NCBI RefSeq assembly: GCF_002343915.1
Contig: NZ_NETK01000001.1
Coordinates: 6,710,001 to 6,774,000, forward strand
Origin: Nannocystis exedens
GTDB taxonomy: Bacteria; Myxococcota_A; Polyangia; Nannocystales; Nannocystaceae
Direction of reading: 5' to 3'
Length of the DNA stretch: 64,000 nt
The notes beneath the pieces were generated by a model that was not told the origin of the DNA, searched no databases, and saw only the letters and a program-made list of their open reading frames with translations. Shown in pieces: positions 26,326-34,454 of this stretch. Within the stretch, counting starts at the first letter, position 1; each line of letters begins with the position of its first letter. Both the position numbers and the translations under genes were made by a program.

Positions 26326-27575
26326 TCGGCCGGGTGGGGCGGGCGGCCGAGCGGGATCGTCACCGTCCCTGCGCCCCAGCGGCCGGCGCGGCGGCGGCGG
26401 AGCACCGCGGAGACGCTGTCCTCGCGCACGTACAGCTCGGCGAAGCCGGCGCGGTTGGTCTGCAGCTCGGCCTTGAGCGCGGTGCCCTGGAAGTACCACA
26501 GGCCGCGCGCCCCGCCGCGGCTGTCGGGCGCCGAGGCCGAGCCCGAGATGACCTGAAAGACAGGGTGCCTCAGCCAGTAGCGGCTCGAGCGCTTGGTCGC
26601 CGGGCCGATGTCGGCGGTCGCCAGCAGCATGCGGTCGTGGGCCGACAGCGCCCCGGCGAACAGGCCGGCGTCGACCGCCCGGCGCACCGGCGCGGCGTGG
26701 AGGTAGTAGCCGCTGTCGCTGTACAGGCCGCCGACCCCGTGCGGGCCGGCGCTCTCGAGCGGGTGGTGGCTGACGAGCAGCCGCGGCCACGGCGACGGCG
26801 CGGCGGCCAGCGCCTTCAGCAGCGCCTCCTGCTCGGCCACGCTCTGGTCGGCGCGCGCGGCCGCGGGGGTGTTCACCGCCGGCGGGACCAGCCAGGCGGC
26901 GCTGTCGACCACCACCAGCTCGACCAGTGGAGATGTCTCCGGGGACATGTCCTTCGGGCCCGGTGCGCAGAGACCTGTCGCGCAGGACATGGTGACCCGG
27001 ACATGCCCGTCGGGATAGACGGCGAACGCGTAGTTGTGCCCGGGCATGGCCCACGGGTGCGGGCCATGCCCGGGCCCCGGCTGCAGCTCGAGCTCGGGCT
27101 GGCCGCAGCGCCAGTCCTGCTCGCCGAGGGCGGCCAGCACGGCGCCGCCGGCGGCCGCGTGGGCGCGGACCACCCGCGAGAGGGCGGCCGGGCCCTTGGC
27201 GCGCCAGGCCGCCGCCGGCGCGGTGCAGCGGCCGAGGTCGCCGGGGCCGACCGGGCCGATGTTGTCGCCGAGCCAGAGCACCACCGCGGGCCGGCCGCGG
27301 CGCTTGTGCTCGGCCAGCACGCGCTCGAGCTCGACGGCCGTCGCCGGGCCGGAGCGGCCCTTCGCGCCGACGTCGCCGAGCAGGACCAGGCTGACCTCGG
27401 GGACAGCCGGCAGCGGCGGCACCACCGGCGGGCCCCACTGCTTGCCGCGCTCGATCGCGCAGGCGCCCAGCGCCGTCGTGGTGAGGAGGCCCGCGAGGAG
27501 CAAGGCCGGCGCGCTCCGTGGGGAGCAGCCGCGACGGCGATGCCGGCGAGATCCGCGAGCCTGCGCAGCCGTCAT
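26265..27575 (-). CDS. metallophosphoesterase lipoprotein
   Basis: A 436-residue lipoprotein with an Arg-rich n-region and hydrophobic core ending LGAC (residues 1-39). The calcineurin-like fold is indicated by VLLGDVGAKG (GD motif), LWLGDNIGPVGP (GDN motif) and LLVSHHPLES (GxH-type), with a late His motif less clear. The probable role is hydrolysis of phosphoesters in the periplasm or at the surface. Residues about 188-215 (TMSCATGLCAPGPKDMSPET) are encoded entirely by a six-unit phased repeat array of 84 bp, which keeps the frame. The 3' end is duplicated downstream in decayed form. Divergent from hcrC. Confidence 0.78.
   Translation of the reverse strand: MTAAQARGSRRHRRRGCSPRSAPALLLAGLLTTTALGACAIERGKQWGPPVVPPLPAVPEVSLVLLGDVGAKGRSGPATAVELERVLAEHKRRGRPAVVLWLGDNIGPVGPGDLGRCTAPAAAWRAKGPAALSRVVRAHAAAGGAVLAALGEQDWRCGQPELELQPGPGHGPHPWAMPGHNYAFAVYPDGHVRVTMSCATGLCAPGPKDMSPETSPLVELVVVDSAAWLVPPAVNTPAAARADQSVAEQEALLKALAAAPSPWPRLLVSHHPLESAGPHGVGGLYSDSGYYLHAAPVRRAVDAGLFAGALSAHDRMLLATADIGPATKRSSRYWLRHPVFQVISGSASAPDSRGGARGLWYFQGTALKAELQTNRAGFAELYVREDSVSAVLRRRRAGRWGAGTVTIPLGRPPHPAESPSPVMDPCLYCDPVPPRQ
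26932..27015. repeat. six-unit 14-bp phased array inside a coding region
   Basis: Units start at 26932 (GATGTCT), 26946 (CATGTCC), 26960 (CCGGTGC), 26974 (CCTGTCG), 26988 (CATGGTG) and 27002 (CATGCCC). All steps are exactly 14 bp, the total is 84 bp, and it is therefore 28 codons of the metallophosphoesterase. The steps catgtccttcgggc and cctgtcgcgcagga show the usual TCC-N4-GG symmetry. Confidence 0.88.
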
Positions 27576-27794
27576 GGGCGCGCGAGCATAACACGCGGGC
27601 GACCTGCACACGGCGGCGGCTCGCGCGGCCGGCCTCGCGGGGGTCGCAGGGGCCGTGGCGTGGGGCGTGCGGCGCGTCGCGCACTCGGCCTCGCGGGCGG
27701 ACCGACCTCTGCGGGCCGCAGCGGCGAGGTTACGCACGGTGTGGGGCCGGAGGCGCGCTTGCGCGGCCCCAGGGGCTCGGGCAAAAGTCGACGC

Positions 27795-28310
27795 ATGTCG
27801 CCCGCGGCGATCATGCTGTCGATGACCGTCAACGGCGAGCCGGTGCATGTGGCCGCGCCGCCGCACTGGACGCTCTTGGAGGTCCTGCGCTACCGGCTCG
27901 ACCTGATCGGCAGCAAGCAGGGCTGCGACAAGGGCGACTGCGGGGCCTGCACCGTGCAGATCGACGGCGTGCCGCAGCTCGCGTGCCTGACCCTGGCGAT
28001 CCACGCCGAGGGCCGCGCGGTCACCACCGTCGAGGGGCTCGGGCTCCTGGCCGGCGGGGTCCACCCGCTGCAGGACGCGTTCGACCGCCACACCGCGGCG
28101 CAGTGCGGGTTCTGTACGCCGGGCATCCTGCTGAGCGCCGAGGCGCTGCTGCGGAGGCGCAACCGCGAGGTCACGCGCGCCGAGGTGTGCGAGGCGCTCG
28201 CGGGCAACCTGTGCCGCTGCACCGGTTACACCAAGATCATCGACGCGGTGGTCGACGCCAGCCGCGTGATGGCCGGCGCGCACACCGAGGAGGCTGGCCG
28301 TGGCGAGTGA
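27795..28310 (+). CDS. hcrC: molybdenum hydroxylase [2Fe-2S] subunit, 4-hydroxybenzoyl-CoA reductase gamma-like
   Basis: A 171-residue xanthine-oxidase-family iron-sulfur subunit. The plant-type ferredoxin cluster is bound by GCDKGDCGACTVQIDG plus a downstream Cys (residues 44, 49, 52, 64). The second cluster uses AQCGFCTPGILL and NLCRCTGYTKI (about 100-145). It passes electrons between the Mo site and the flavin. The length matches HcrC (about 160). It is the first gene of a tight operon in the order C-A-B: hcrA starts at the GTG at 28300 inside its last codons. The Hcr assignment rests mainly on the FAD subunit. Confidence 0.85.
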   Translation: MSPAAIMLSMTVNGEPVHVAAPPHWTLLEVLRYRLDLIGSKQGCDKGDCGACTVQIDGVPQLACLTLAIHAEGRAVTTVEGLGLLAGGVHPLQDAFDRHTAAQCGFCTPGILLSAEALLRRRNREVTRAEVCEALAGNLCRCTGYTKIIDAVVDASRVMAGAHTEEAGRGE

Positions 28311-30756
28311 CGACGCAGAGCGCGAGGCGACGGGCGACGGCATCGGCGAGGCGCCTGTCGTCGGTGCGGACGGGGCGAGCGAGCAGGTCGAGCGCGACCG
28401 GGCGGCGTGGCAGCTCGGCAAGGCCCACCGCAAGGTCGACGCGATGGAGCGCATGCGGGGCGTCACCCGCTACACCGACGACCTCAAGCTGCCGGGCATG
28501 CTGCACGCGAAGATCCTGCGCAGCCCGCACGCGCACGCCCGCATCAAGTCGATCGACAGCTCCGCCGCGCTGGCGATGCCCGGGGTGTTCGCGGTCGTCA
28601 CCGGCCAGGACTTCAAGATCCCCTACGGCATCATCCCGTGGACGCCCGACGAGAACGCGCTCGCGGTCGACAAGGTGTGCCACGTCGGCGACGGCCTGGC
28701 CGCGGTCGCGGCGGTCGACGAGGACACCGCCAACGCGGCCCTGCGCGCGATCAAGGTCGAGTACGACGTCCTGAAGCCGTACTTCGACCCCGAGGAGGCG
28801 CTCAAGGTCCGCGACCGCGAGGGCACGATCAACCCGTACTCGCGCAAGGGCAACGTGTCGAAGCACGTGCTGCTCGAGTTCGGCGACATCGAGGCCGAGC
28901 TGAAGCGCGCCGACCTGGTGATCGAGGGCGAGTACTTCTTCGAGGGCACGACCCACGGCGCGATCGAGCCCCACTGCGCGCTCGCCCACGTCGACGGCGG
29001 CGGGGTGCTGACGGTGTGGTCGGCGACGCAGGTGTCGCACTACCTCCACCGCGAGCTGGCCAAGGTGCTCGAGCTGCCGCCGCACAAGATCCGCGTGATC
29101 CAGCCGCCGCTCGGCGGGGCCTTCGGCGGCAAGAGCGAGCCGTTCGACCTCGAGTTCGTGGTCGCCAAGCTGGCCATGAAGACAGGTCGCCCGGTCAAGC
29201 TGCTGTACACCCGCGAGGAGGTGTTCTACGCCCACCGCGGCCGCCACCCGATGAAGATGAAGCACCGCACGGGCTTCACCAAGGACGGCGGCCTGCTCGG
29301 CGTCGACGCGCGCACGATCCTCGACGGCGGCGCCTACTCGAGCTTCGGCCTGGTCACGACCTACTACTCGGGCCAGCTGATGTGCTCGCCGTACATCTTC
29401 CCGGCCTACCGGTTCGACAGCACGCGCGCCTACACCAACAAGCCGGCGTGCGGGCCGAAGCGCGGCCACGGCTCGGTGCAGCCGCGCTTCGCCATGGAGA
29501 TCCAGCTCGACAAGGCGGCGGCGGCCCTCGGCCTCGACCCGATCGAGCTGCGCCGCCGCAACGCGATCAAGGCCGGCGAGAAGACCGTCAACGAGTTCAC
29601 CGTCGGCTCGTCCGGCTTCCTCGAGTGCCTCGAGAAGGTCGAGCGCTCGTCGGGGTGGGTCGAGAAGCGGCGCAGCCTGCCCTACGGCCGCGGGATCGGC
29701 ATCGCCGGCTCGACCTACATCAGCGGCACGAACTACCCGATCTACCCCAACGAGATGCCGCAGGCGGCGGTCCAGATCTGCCTCGACCGCAGCGGCCGCG
29801 CGCGCGTGTTCAGCGGGGCCAACGACATCGGCCAGGGCAGCAACACGATGCTGGCGGTGATCGTGTCGGAGGAGCTGGGGATCCCCCTCGAGGACATCCG
29901 CGTGCTGTCGGCCGACACCGACCTGTGCCCGGTCGACCTCGGGGCCTACTCGTCGCGCATCACGCTGATGGTCGGCAACGCCTGCCTCGAGGCGGCGCAG
30001 CGGCTGCGGCGCAAGGTGTGCGAGAGCGTGGCCAAGCGCTGGGGCGTGCCGCGCCAGCGGGTCACGCTCGCGGGGCGCATGGCGATCGACCGCGAGGACC
30101 CGGCGCGCCACGTCGACAGCGCGCAGGCGTTCCAGTGGGCCGAGGCCGACCACGGCCTGCTCGGCGAGACCGGCAGCTACAACACGCCGAAGGACCGCCA
30201 CGGCGAGTACCGCGGCGGCACGATCGGCGCCTCGCCGGCGTACTCGTTCACCGCCCACGTCGCCGAGGTCGAGGTCGACGCCGAGACCGGCCTCGTCGAG
30301 GTCAAGACGATCTGGATCGCCCACGACTGCGGCAAGGCGCTGTCGCGCAAGATCGTCGAGGGCCAGATCGAGGGCTCGACCTACATGGGCTTCGGCGAGG
30401 CGCTGATGGAGCGCCACGCGGTCGACCCGGCCCACCGCGGGGTCCACGTCGGCCCGAGCTTCCTCGACTACCGCATGCCGACCTTCCTCGACACGCCCGA
30501 CCTCGAGGCGATGATCGTCGAGGCGCCCGACGCGAACGGGCCCTACGGCGCCAAGGAGGCCGGCGAGGGGCCGCTGCACTCGAGCATCCCGGCGATCGCC
30601 AACGCGATCTACGACGCCGTCGGCATCCGCCTCGACCGCCTGCCGTTCACGCCGCAGAGCGTGCTCGCGGCCCTGCGCCAGCGCGAGGAGCAGGAGCGGG
30701 CCGGGCAGCTCGCCCCGCACAAGCGCGCGGACCTGCAGCCCCGGAGGAGCGCCTGA
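28300..30756 (+). CDS. hcrA: molybdenum hydroxylase molybdopterin-binding subunit, 4-hydroxybenzoyl-CoA reductase alpha-like
   Basis: An 818-residue catalytic subunit of the xanthine oxidase family. An N-terminal extension of about 45 polar residues precedes the a/b hammerhead domain (GVTRYTDDLKLPGMLHAKIL). The Mo-cofactor domains contain the family motifs QPPLGGAFGGKSE (about 269-281), GANDIGQGSNTM and, near the C-terminus, GAKEAGEGPLHSS with the catalytic Glu. Hcr removes the ring hydroxyl of 4-hydroxybenzoyl-CoA reductively, giving benzoyl-CoA. The GTG start at 28300 has a good Shine-Dalgarno (gaggagg). Translationally coupled to hcrC (11-bp overlap) and hcrB (1-bp overlap). Confidence 0.85.
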   Translation: MASDDAEREATGDGIGEAPVVGADGASEQVERDRAAWQLGKAHRKVDAMERMRGVTRYTDDLKLPGMLHAKILRSPHAHARIKSIDSSAALAMPGVFAVVTGQDFKIPYGIIPWTPDENALAVDKVCHVGDGLAAVAAVDEDTANAALRAIKVEYDVLKPYFDPEEALKVRDREGTINPYSRKGNVSKHVLLEFGDIEAELKRADLVIEGEYFFEGTTHGAIEPHCALAHVDGGGVLTVWSATQVSHYLHRELAKVLELPPHKIRVIQPPLGGAFGGKSEPFDLEFVVAKLAMKTGRPVKLLYTREEVFYAHRGRHPMKMKHRTGFTKDGGLLGVDARTILDGGAYSSFGLVTTYYSGQLMCSPYIFPAYRFDSTRAYTNKPACGPKRGHGSVQPRFAMEIQLDKAAAALGLDPIELRRRNAIKAGEKTVNEFTVGSSGFLECLEKVERSSGWVEKRRSLPYGRGIGIAGSTYISGTNYPIYPNEMPQAAVQICLDRSGRARVFSGANDIGQGSNTMLAVIVSEELGIPLEDIRVLSADTDLCPVDLGAYSSRITLMVGNACLEAAQRLRRKVCESVAKRWGVPRQRVTLAGRMAIDREDPARHVDSAQAFQWAEADHGLLGETGSYNTPKDRHGEYRGGTIGASPAYSFTAHVAEVEVDAETGLVEVKTIWIAHDCGKALSRKIVEGQIEGSTYMGFGEALMERHAVDPAHRGVHVGPSFLDYRMPTFLDTPDLEAMIVEAPDANGPYGAKEAGEGPLHSSIPAIANAIYDAVGIRLDRLPFTPQSVLAALRQREEQERAGQLAPHKRADLQPRRSA

Positions 30757-31775
30757 TGCTGCGCCTGCCGCAATTCGAGGTCGTCGCCCCCGAGAGCGTC
30801 GCCGACGTCGTGTCCGCCCTGCAGCGGCCCGGCGCCCGCATCATCGCCGGCGGCACCGACATCCTTCCGAACCTCAAACACCACCTCGGGACGCCGCAGC
30901 ACCCCGCCGAGCTGCCGCCGGTCCTGGTCAGCCTGTCCCGGGTGACGGCGCTGCGGGGGATCGCGCTCGACGAGGCGGCCGGGGTGCTGCGGATCGGCGC
31001 CGGGGTGACGCTGTCGCAGTTGAGCGAGCACCCCGAGGTGCAGCGGCATCTCCCCAGCCTGTCTCAAAGCGCAGGTCTGGTGGCGAGCCCGCCGATCCGC
31101 AACATGGGGACCATCGGCGGCAACGTCAACCTCGACACCCGCTGCCGCTACGTCAACCAGACCCACTTCTGGCGCGAGGCGCTCGGCGGCGGCTGCCTGA
31201 AGTCGGAGGGCAACGTGTGCCACGTGGTCCCCGGCGGCCGCAACTGCGTGGCGGCGATGAGCTCCGACAACGTGCCGGTGCTGATCTCGCTCGACGCGAC
31301 GATCGTGCAGGCGGGCCCGGAGGGCGTCCGCGAGCTGCCGATCGAGGAGTACTACAAGGCCGACGGCCTGGCCCACACGAACGCCAAGCCCGGCGAGGTG
31401 ACCACCGAGCTGCGCGTGCCGCTGCCGAAGGGCCCGCGGCGGTCGACGTATGTCAAATGGTCGGTGCGCAAGAGCATCGACTTCCCGCTGGTCAGCGTGG
31501 CGCTGCGCTTCGACCTCGGGGAAGACGAGGCGACCGTCGCCACGGTCAAGGTGGTCGTCGGGGTGCTCGGCTCCAAGCCGCGCACGCTCGGCAAGCTCGA
31601 CGACGTCGTCGGCAAGAAGTTCGGCGACCCGGTTCTGGCGCGCATGGTCGCCGACGCCGCCTACGCGCAGTGCAAGCCGCTCGAGAACGTGCCCTACGAG
31701 GCGGCCTATCGCCGCGACATGATCCGCGTGTACACGCGCCGGGCGATCGAGGCGCTGGCCGCCGCCGACAAGTGA
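30756..31775 (+). CDS. hcrB: FAD subunit with extra [4Fe-4S] site, 4-hydroxybenzoyl-CoA reductase beta-like
   Basis: A 339-residue FAD-binding subunit of the xanthine oxidase family: IIAGGTDILPNLK and SPPIRNMGTIGGNVNLDTRC bind FAD. Directly after the second motif lies an insertion with four Cys at residues 130, 147, 155 and 164 (CRYVNQTHFW, CLKSEGNVCHVVPGGRNC). Ordinary xanthine dehydrogenase FAD subunits lack it. It is the hallmark of HcrB, where it ligates a [4Fe-4S] cluster that lets low-potential electrons from ferredoxin reach the Mo site. The start ATG overlaps the hcrA stop, with ggagg upstream. It is the best evidence for an Hcr-type enzyme. Confidence 0.85.
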   Translation: MLRLPQFEVVAPESVADVVSALQRPGARIIAGGTDILPNLKHHLGTPQHPAELPPVLVSLSRVTALRGIALDEAAGVLRIGAGVTLSQLSEHPEVQRHLPSLSQSAGLVASPPIRNMGTIGGNVNLDTRCRYVNQTHFWREALGGGCLKSEGNVCHVVPGGRNCVAAMSSDNVPVLISLDATIVQAGPEGVRELPIEEYYKADGLAHTNAKPGEVTTELRVPLPKGPRRSTYVKWSVRKSIDFPLVSVALRFDLGEDEATVATVKVVVGVLGSKPRTLGKLDDVVGKKFGDPVLARMVADAAYAQCKPLENVPYEAAYRRDMIRVYTRRAIEALAAADK

Positions 31776-32000
31776 GGCGTTTGCGGCCCGGCCGCGATCA
31801 CCAGGGCGCGCGCCCGTAATCGCGGGAGCGCGCGGACGCGAACGCCAGGCGAGTGCAGCCGTCGCGAACGCGCGAGCTTGCTCGAATCGGCGATCGCGGG
31901 CGAGGCCGCGCGCGGGCCCGGTGCTTCTCTTCGTGACGGGGACTGCCTAAGCTGGCGACGCTCCTAGCCCACGTCCTTTCAAAAGAAGGGAAGAGACACC

Positions 32001-32696
32001 ATGACGGACCTTTCGCAGCTCGCCGCGCCTCAGCTCGTCGTCAACAGCCGGATGCTCTATACAAGCTGGATCCCCGCCGATCCGGCCGCGTGCCGCAAGT
32101 TCTTGCCGCCCGCCCTGCGTCCCGCTCCGAACGGCGCCATCTACATGAATCAGTACGTCGTCGACTCCGCCGAGCAGACCGTCGGCTTCGGCGCCTACTC
32201 GCTGACGTACATCGGGCTGGACCTCGACTCGTTCGCGCCCGACGGCGCGACGCCGGCCCGGTTCTTCACCCACTACTTCAACTCGTCGCCGGTCGTGCGC
32301 GCCTACGTTGCCGAGCGCGGCGTGCCGGCCAGCGCGGGCACCACCGAGCTCGAGCTGCACGCGCACACGCTGACGGCCACGACCTCGGTCGACGGCAAGC
32401 CGCTGATCCGCACCACCGTCAAGGTGAGCAAGAAGATCGGCGTGACCGTCTCGGGGCACCTCAAGTACGTCACCCGCGTCGGCGACCGCCTGGTCGGCGG
32501 CAACTACCCCTACATCGGCGAGCTGGTCGACGAGTTCGATGTGCAGTCGATCGAGTTCCTCGACGCCGGCCACCCGGTCTACGCGCTGCGCCCGGCGTCG
32601 CCGCTGCAGATCATCCCGGCCGCCAGCTTCTACTCGCCGCGCGACTCGTTCGTCTACCCCGGCGGCGTCGAGGACATGGGGCCGGCCGACGGCTAG
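32001..32696 (+). CDS. acetoacetate decarboxylase-like protein
   Basis: A 231-residue cytoplasmic protein resembling the acetoacetate decarboxylase superfamily: the N-terminal half starts LVVNSRMLYTSWIPADPAAC then LPPALRPAPNGAIYMNQYVV, and the C-terminal half has GNYPYIGELVDEF. These proteins form a cone-like beta-fold and decarboxylate or cyclise small acids. The Schiff-base Lys cannot be placed with certainty, so the catalytic role is open. It has a strong Shine-Dalgarno (gaagggaagagac) and stands alone 225 bp after the hcr operon, so it could belong to the same catabolic region. Confidence 0.5.
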   Translation: MTDLSQLAAPQLVVNSRMLYTSWIPADPAACRKFLPPALRPAPNGAIYMNQYVVDSAEQTVGFGAYSLTYIGLDLDSFAPDGATPARFFTHYFNSSPVVRAYVAERGVPASAGTTELELHAHTLTATTSVDGKPLIRTTVKVSKKIGVTVSGHLKYVTRVGDRLVGGNYPYIGELVDEFDVQSIEFLDAGHPVYALRPASPLQIIPAASFYSPRDSFVYPGGVEDMGPADG

Positions 32697-32706
32697 TACT
32701 TCAGGA

Positions 32707-32746
32707 CAGGCCTCCGAGGCATGTCCGAAAGGCAAGCCCGTCAGCG
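32707..32746. repeat. phased palindrome array with 13-bp steps
   Basis: Units CAGGCCT (32707), CATGTCC (32720) and CAAGCCC (32733) are 13 bp apart instead of 14. The array abuts the stop codon (32741-32743) of the minus-strand gene, as other arrays do. Confidence 0.6.
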
Positions 32747-33736
32747 CTTCACCGGCTCCCCGGTGCGGCAGGACCTGGCGAGCTCGGTCCAGAAGTGGCC
32801 GGACGGGCCTTGGCCGTAACGCAGCACCGGATAGAGCATGCGCCCGGTCTGCCGCTCGCAGCGGTCCATCGCGCGGATCCGCTGCGGATCGTAGCCCTCC
32901 CGGCCACGCTCGACCTGCCCGGCGAGGGCCTCGACGCCGAGGTCGTCGAGCTCGTCGCGCGGCCGCAGGAGGGCCGCCAGGTCGGCGTAGTAGTTGCGGT
33001 AGTGGCTCGGCGGGGGCGCGGGGAAGTCGAGCTCGAGCCGCGCGAGGACCACCAGCAGCGGCTGGTCGCGCGGCTCGGCCGCGGCGAGCAGGCGCTCGCG
33101 CGCGGACAGGTCGATGCGCGCGAGCAGCTCCGGCCGGTTCGCCAAATACCATGCGGCCTCGTCCTTCACCCCTGCGGGCCCCGTGGCGATCGCGTCGACG
33201 AGGGCGCGCACGCGGGCGTCGGGATCTTTCGCGGCGACGAAGGCCCGCAGCGCGAGGACCAGCGGGTCGCTGGCGCGACGCTCGTGATAGGCGAGCGTCT
33301 CGCCGTGCGGGCCGAGGAACACGACGGCGCGCCGCCCGGTACGATAGCCGACGTGACAGCTGGTGTTGGTCTCTTTCCCCTCGAGGGTCGCGCGCGAAGA
33401 GCCCTTGAGCGTCCGCAGCACGCGGAGCCTGGCCATGCCGGCTTCGCGGCGCCCGGGCGTCTGCTCGACGCGGACCTCGGCCACGCGCGTGGCCTGATCG
33501 AACAGATCGAACTGAGTCCGGTAGGGCCTGCTGCAGGCCTGCGCTGACCGCGGGATGGCGAGCAACAACAGCGCTGCGGCCGCGAGGAAGGTGCGTGCGA
33601 TCGTCCGCGCGGGCCGAGGCGTCACGAACAACGACAACGCTGCGGCCGCGAAGAGGAGGCAGGCGAGCCCCGGCGCGGACCCAGGTGTGGCTGTGAACAA
33701 CAGGACTGCGGCCGCGAGGAGGGTGCCGGCGATCAT
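32741..33736 (-). CDS. exported protein of unknown function with triplicated signal-peptide region
   Basis: A 331-residue protein if read from the ATG at 33736. The first 66 residues are three 22-residue copies of a hydrophobic signal-like unit (TLLAAAVLLF, CLLFAAAALSLF, TFLAAAALLLLA), then SAQACSRPYRTQFDLFDQAT begins the mature part. A GTG at 33625 would leave only the last copy, a normal signal peptide (about 294 aa). The mature region has a beta-rich start (VAEVRVEQTP and LRVLRTLKG), Cys in NTSCHVGYRTGRRAVVFLGP, and an alpha-helical C-terminal half. The start resembles tissue-inhibitor-like or Cys-type periplasmic proteins seen in myxobacteria, but I cannot name a family. Confidence 0.6.
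   Translation of the reverse strand: MIAGTLLAAAVLLFTATPGSAPGLACLLFAAAALSLFVTPRPARTIARTFLAAAALLLLAIPRSAQACSRPYRTQFDLFDQATRVAEVRVEQTPGRREAGMARLRVLRTLKGSSRATLEGKETNTSCHVGYRTGRRAVVFLGPHGETLAYHERRASDPLVLALRAFVAAKDPDARVRALVDAIATGPAGVKDEAAWYLANRPELLARIDLSARERLLAAAEPRDQPLLVVLARLELDFPAPPPSHYRNYYADLAALLRPRDELDDLGVEALAGQVERGREGYDPQRIRAMDRCERQTGRMLYPVLRYGQGPSGHFWTELARSCRTGEPVKR
33539..33736 (-). repeat. three tandem 66-bp repeats encoding a signal-peptide unit
   Basis: The core ctgcggccgcga recurs at exact 66-bp steps (about 33574, 33640, 33706), each in a wider similar block (aacaac...ctgcggccgcgaggagg). The units are 22 codons long and in frame with the gene, giving three hydrophobic segments in a row at the N-terminus. 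Confidence 0.85.
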
Positions 33737-34104
33737 TCATGGGAGGAAACGCGCGATTGATGGGGCGGATTCAGGCAGGCCCGCGCGGGCAGATGTGAGG
33801 CAACGGGGCGGCGCGGCAGGCCCCTGCCCCGCGGTGACGGCTGTCGCGGAAGCGAACCGATGGGTCGGCGTTCGCGGCGACAGCGTGCGGCGGATCGTCC
33901 GGGCTTGCGCGCGAGCAGGACGTGCATCAGCGCCGGGCGGCCTGGCCGGGGAGGCTCACCGCATGCGCCGTAGATCGCCGGACTGCTTCGCGGGCGTGGT
34001 TTGTGCACGGGGCCCGGCGAGTCGACGGCGCGGAATCGCAGGATGCGCGCGCTGCCGGCATTCACGCCTCTCATTCGAGGTTAGGGAGCGAATCGCCGCA
34101 CCGA
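33737..34104. other. non-coding or decayed region
   Basis: Between the exported-protein gene and LysR. Nothing here reads like a gene: the open frames are Arg/Pro-rich by-products of high GC. Base composition is slightly less GC-rich than the neighbours. Confidence 0.4.
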
Positions 34105-34270
34105 TCATTGGCCGATCAGCACGGTGCCGGCCTTGCCCCCCGCGAACACCTCGCCGGTCGGCGCGGCCCAGGCGGCGAACAGCGCCTCGGCGTCGGCCGG
34201 GTGGGTGGTGCCGTCGTCACCGCAGGCGGCGGCGACGACGAGGAGCAGGGGCAGGAGGCGGGGGAGCCAT
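34105..34270 (-). pseudogene. remnant of a small lipoprotein gene
   Basis: The minus strand encodes a clear lipoprotein start, LPRLLPLLLVVAAACGDD with an AAAC lipobox, then about 35 residues to a TGA at 34105-34107. No ATG, GTG or TTG is in frame after the upstream TGA. The nearest ATG (34268-34270) is shifted by one base, so a single-base indel would join them. The protein would also stop about 35 residues after the lipobox, shorter than its relatives in this window. A frameshifted, truncated remnant is the simplest reading, though a sequencing error is possible. Confidence 0.5.
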
Positions 34271-34320
34271 GGGCCGGGTATCCCGCAAACGCCGGCGCGC
34301 CGTCAAGGTCGGGGAATCGA

Positions 34321-34362
34321 CGTGTTCTCGAAGACATGTCGCATAAGACATGTGGTGGCGTC
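34321..34362. repeat. phased 14-bp CATG palindrome array (3 units)
   Basis: Units CGTGTTC (34321), CATGTCG (34335) and CATGTGG (34349) are exactly 14 bp apart. The array lies in the spacer upstream of the LysR gene and 51 bp beyond the 5' end of the lipoprotein remnant, so it is not next to an intact stop codon. Confidence 0.75.
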
Positions 34363-34454
34363 CGGGGCCGCGGGCGGGCGGGGCCGCGAGGCGCCGCAGA
34401 ACCGCCCGCGAGCGTGGACACGCGCGGGCGGCCCGGGGCAGACTCGCGCGTCGC

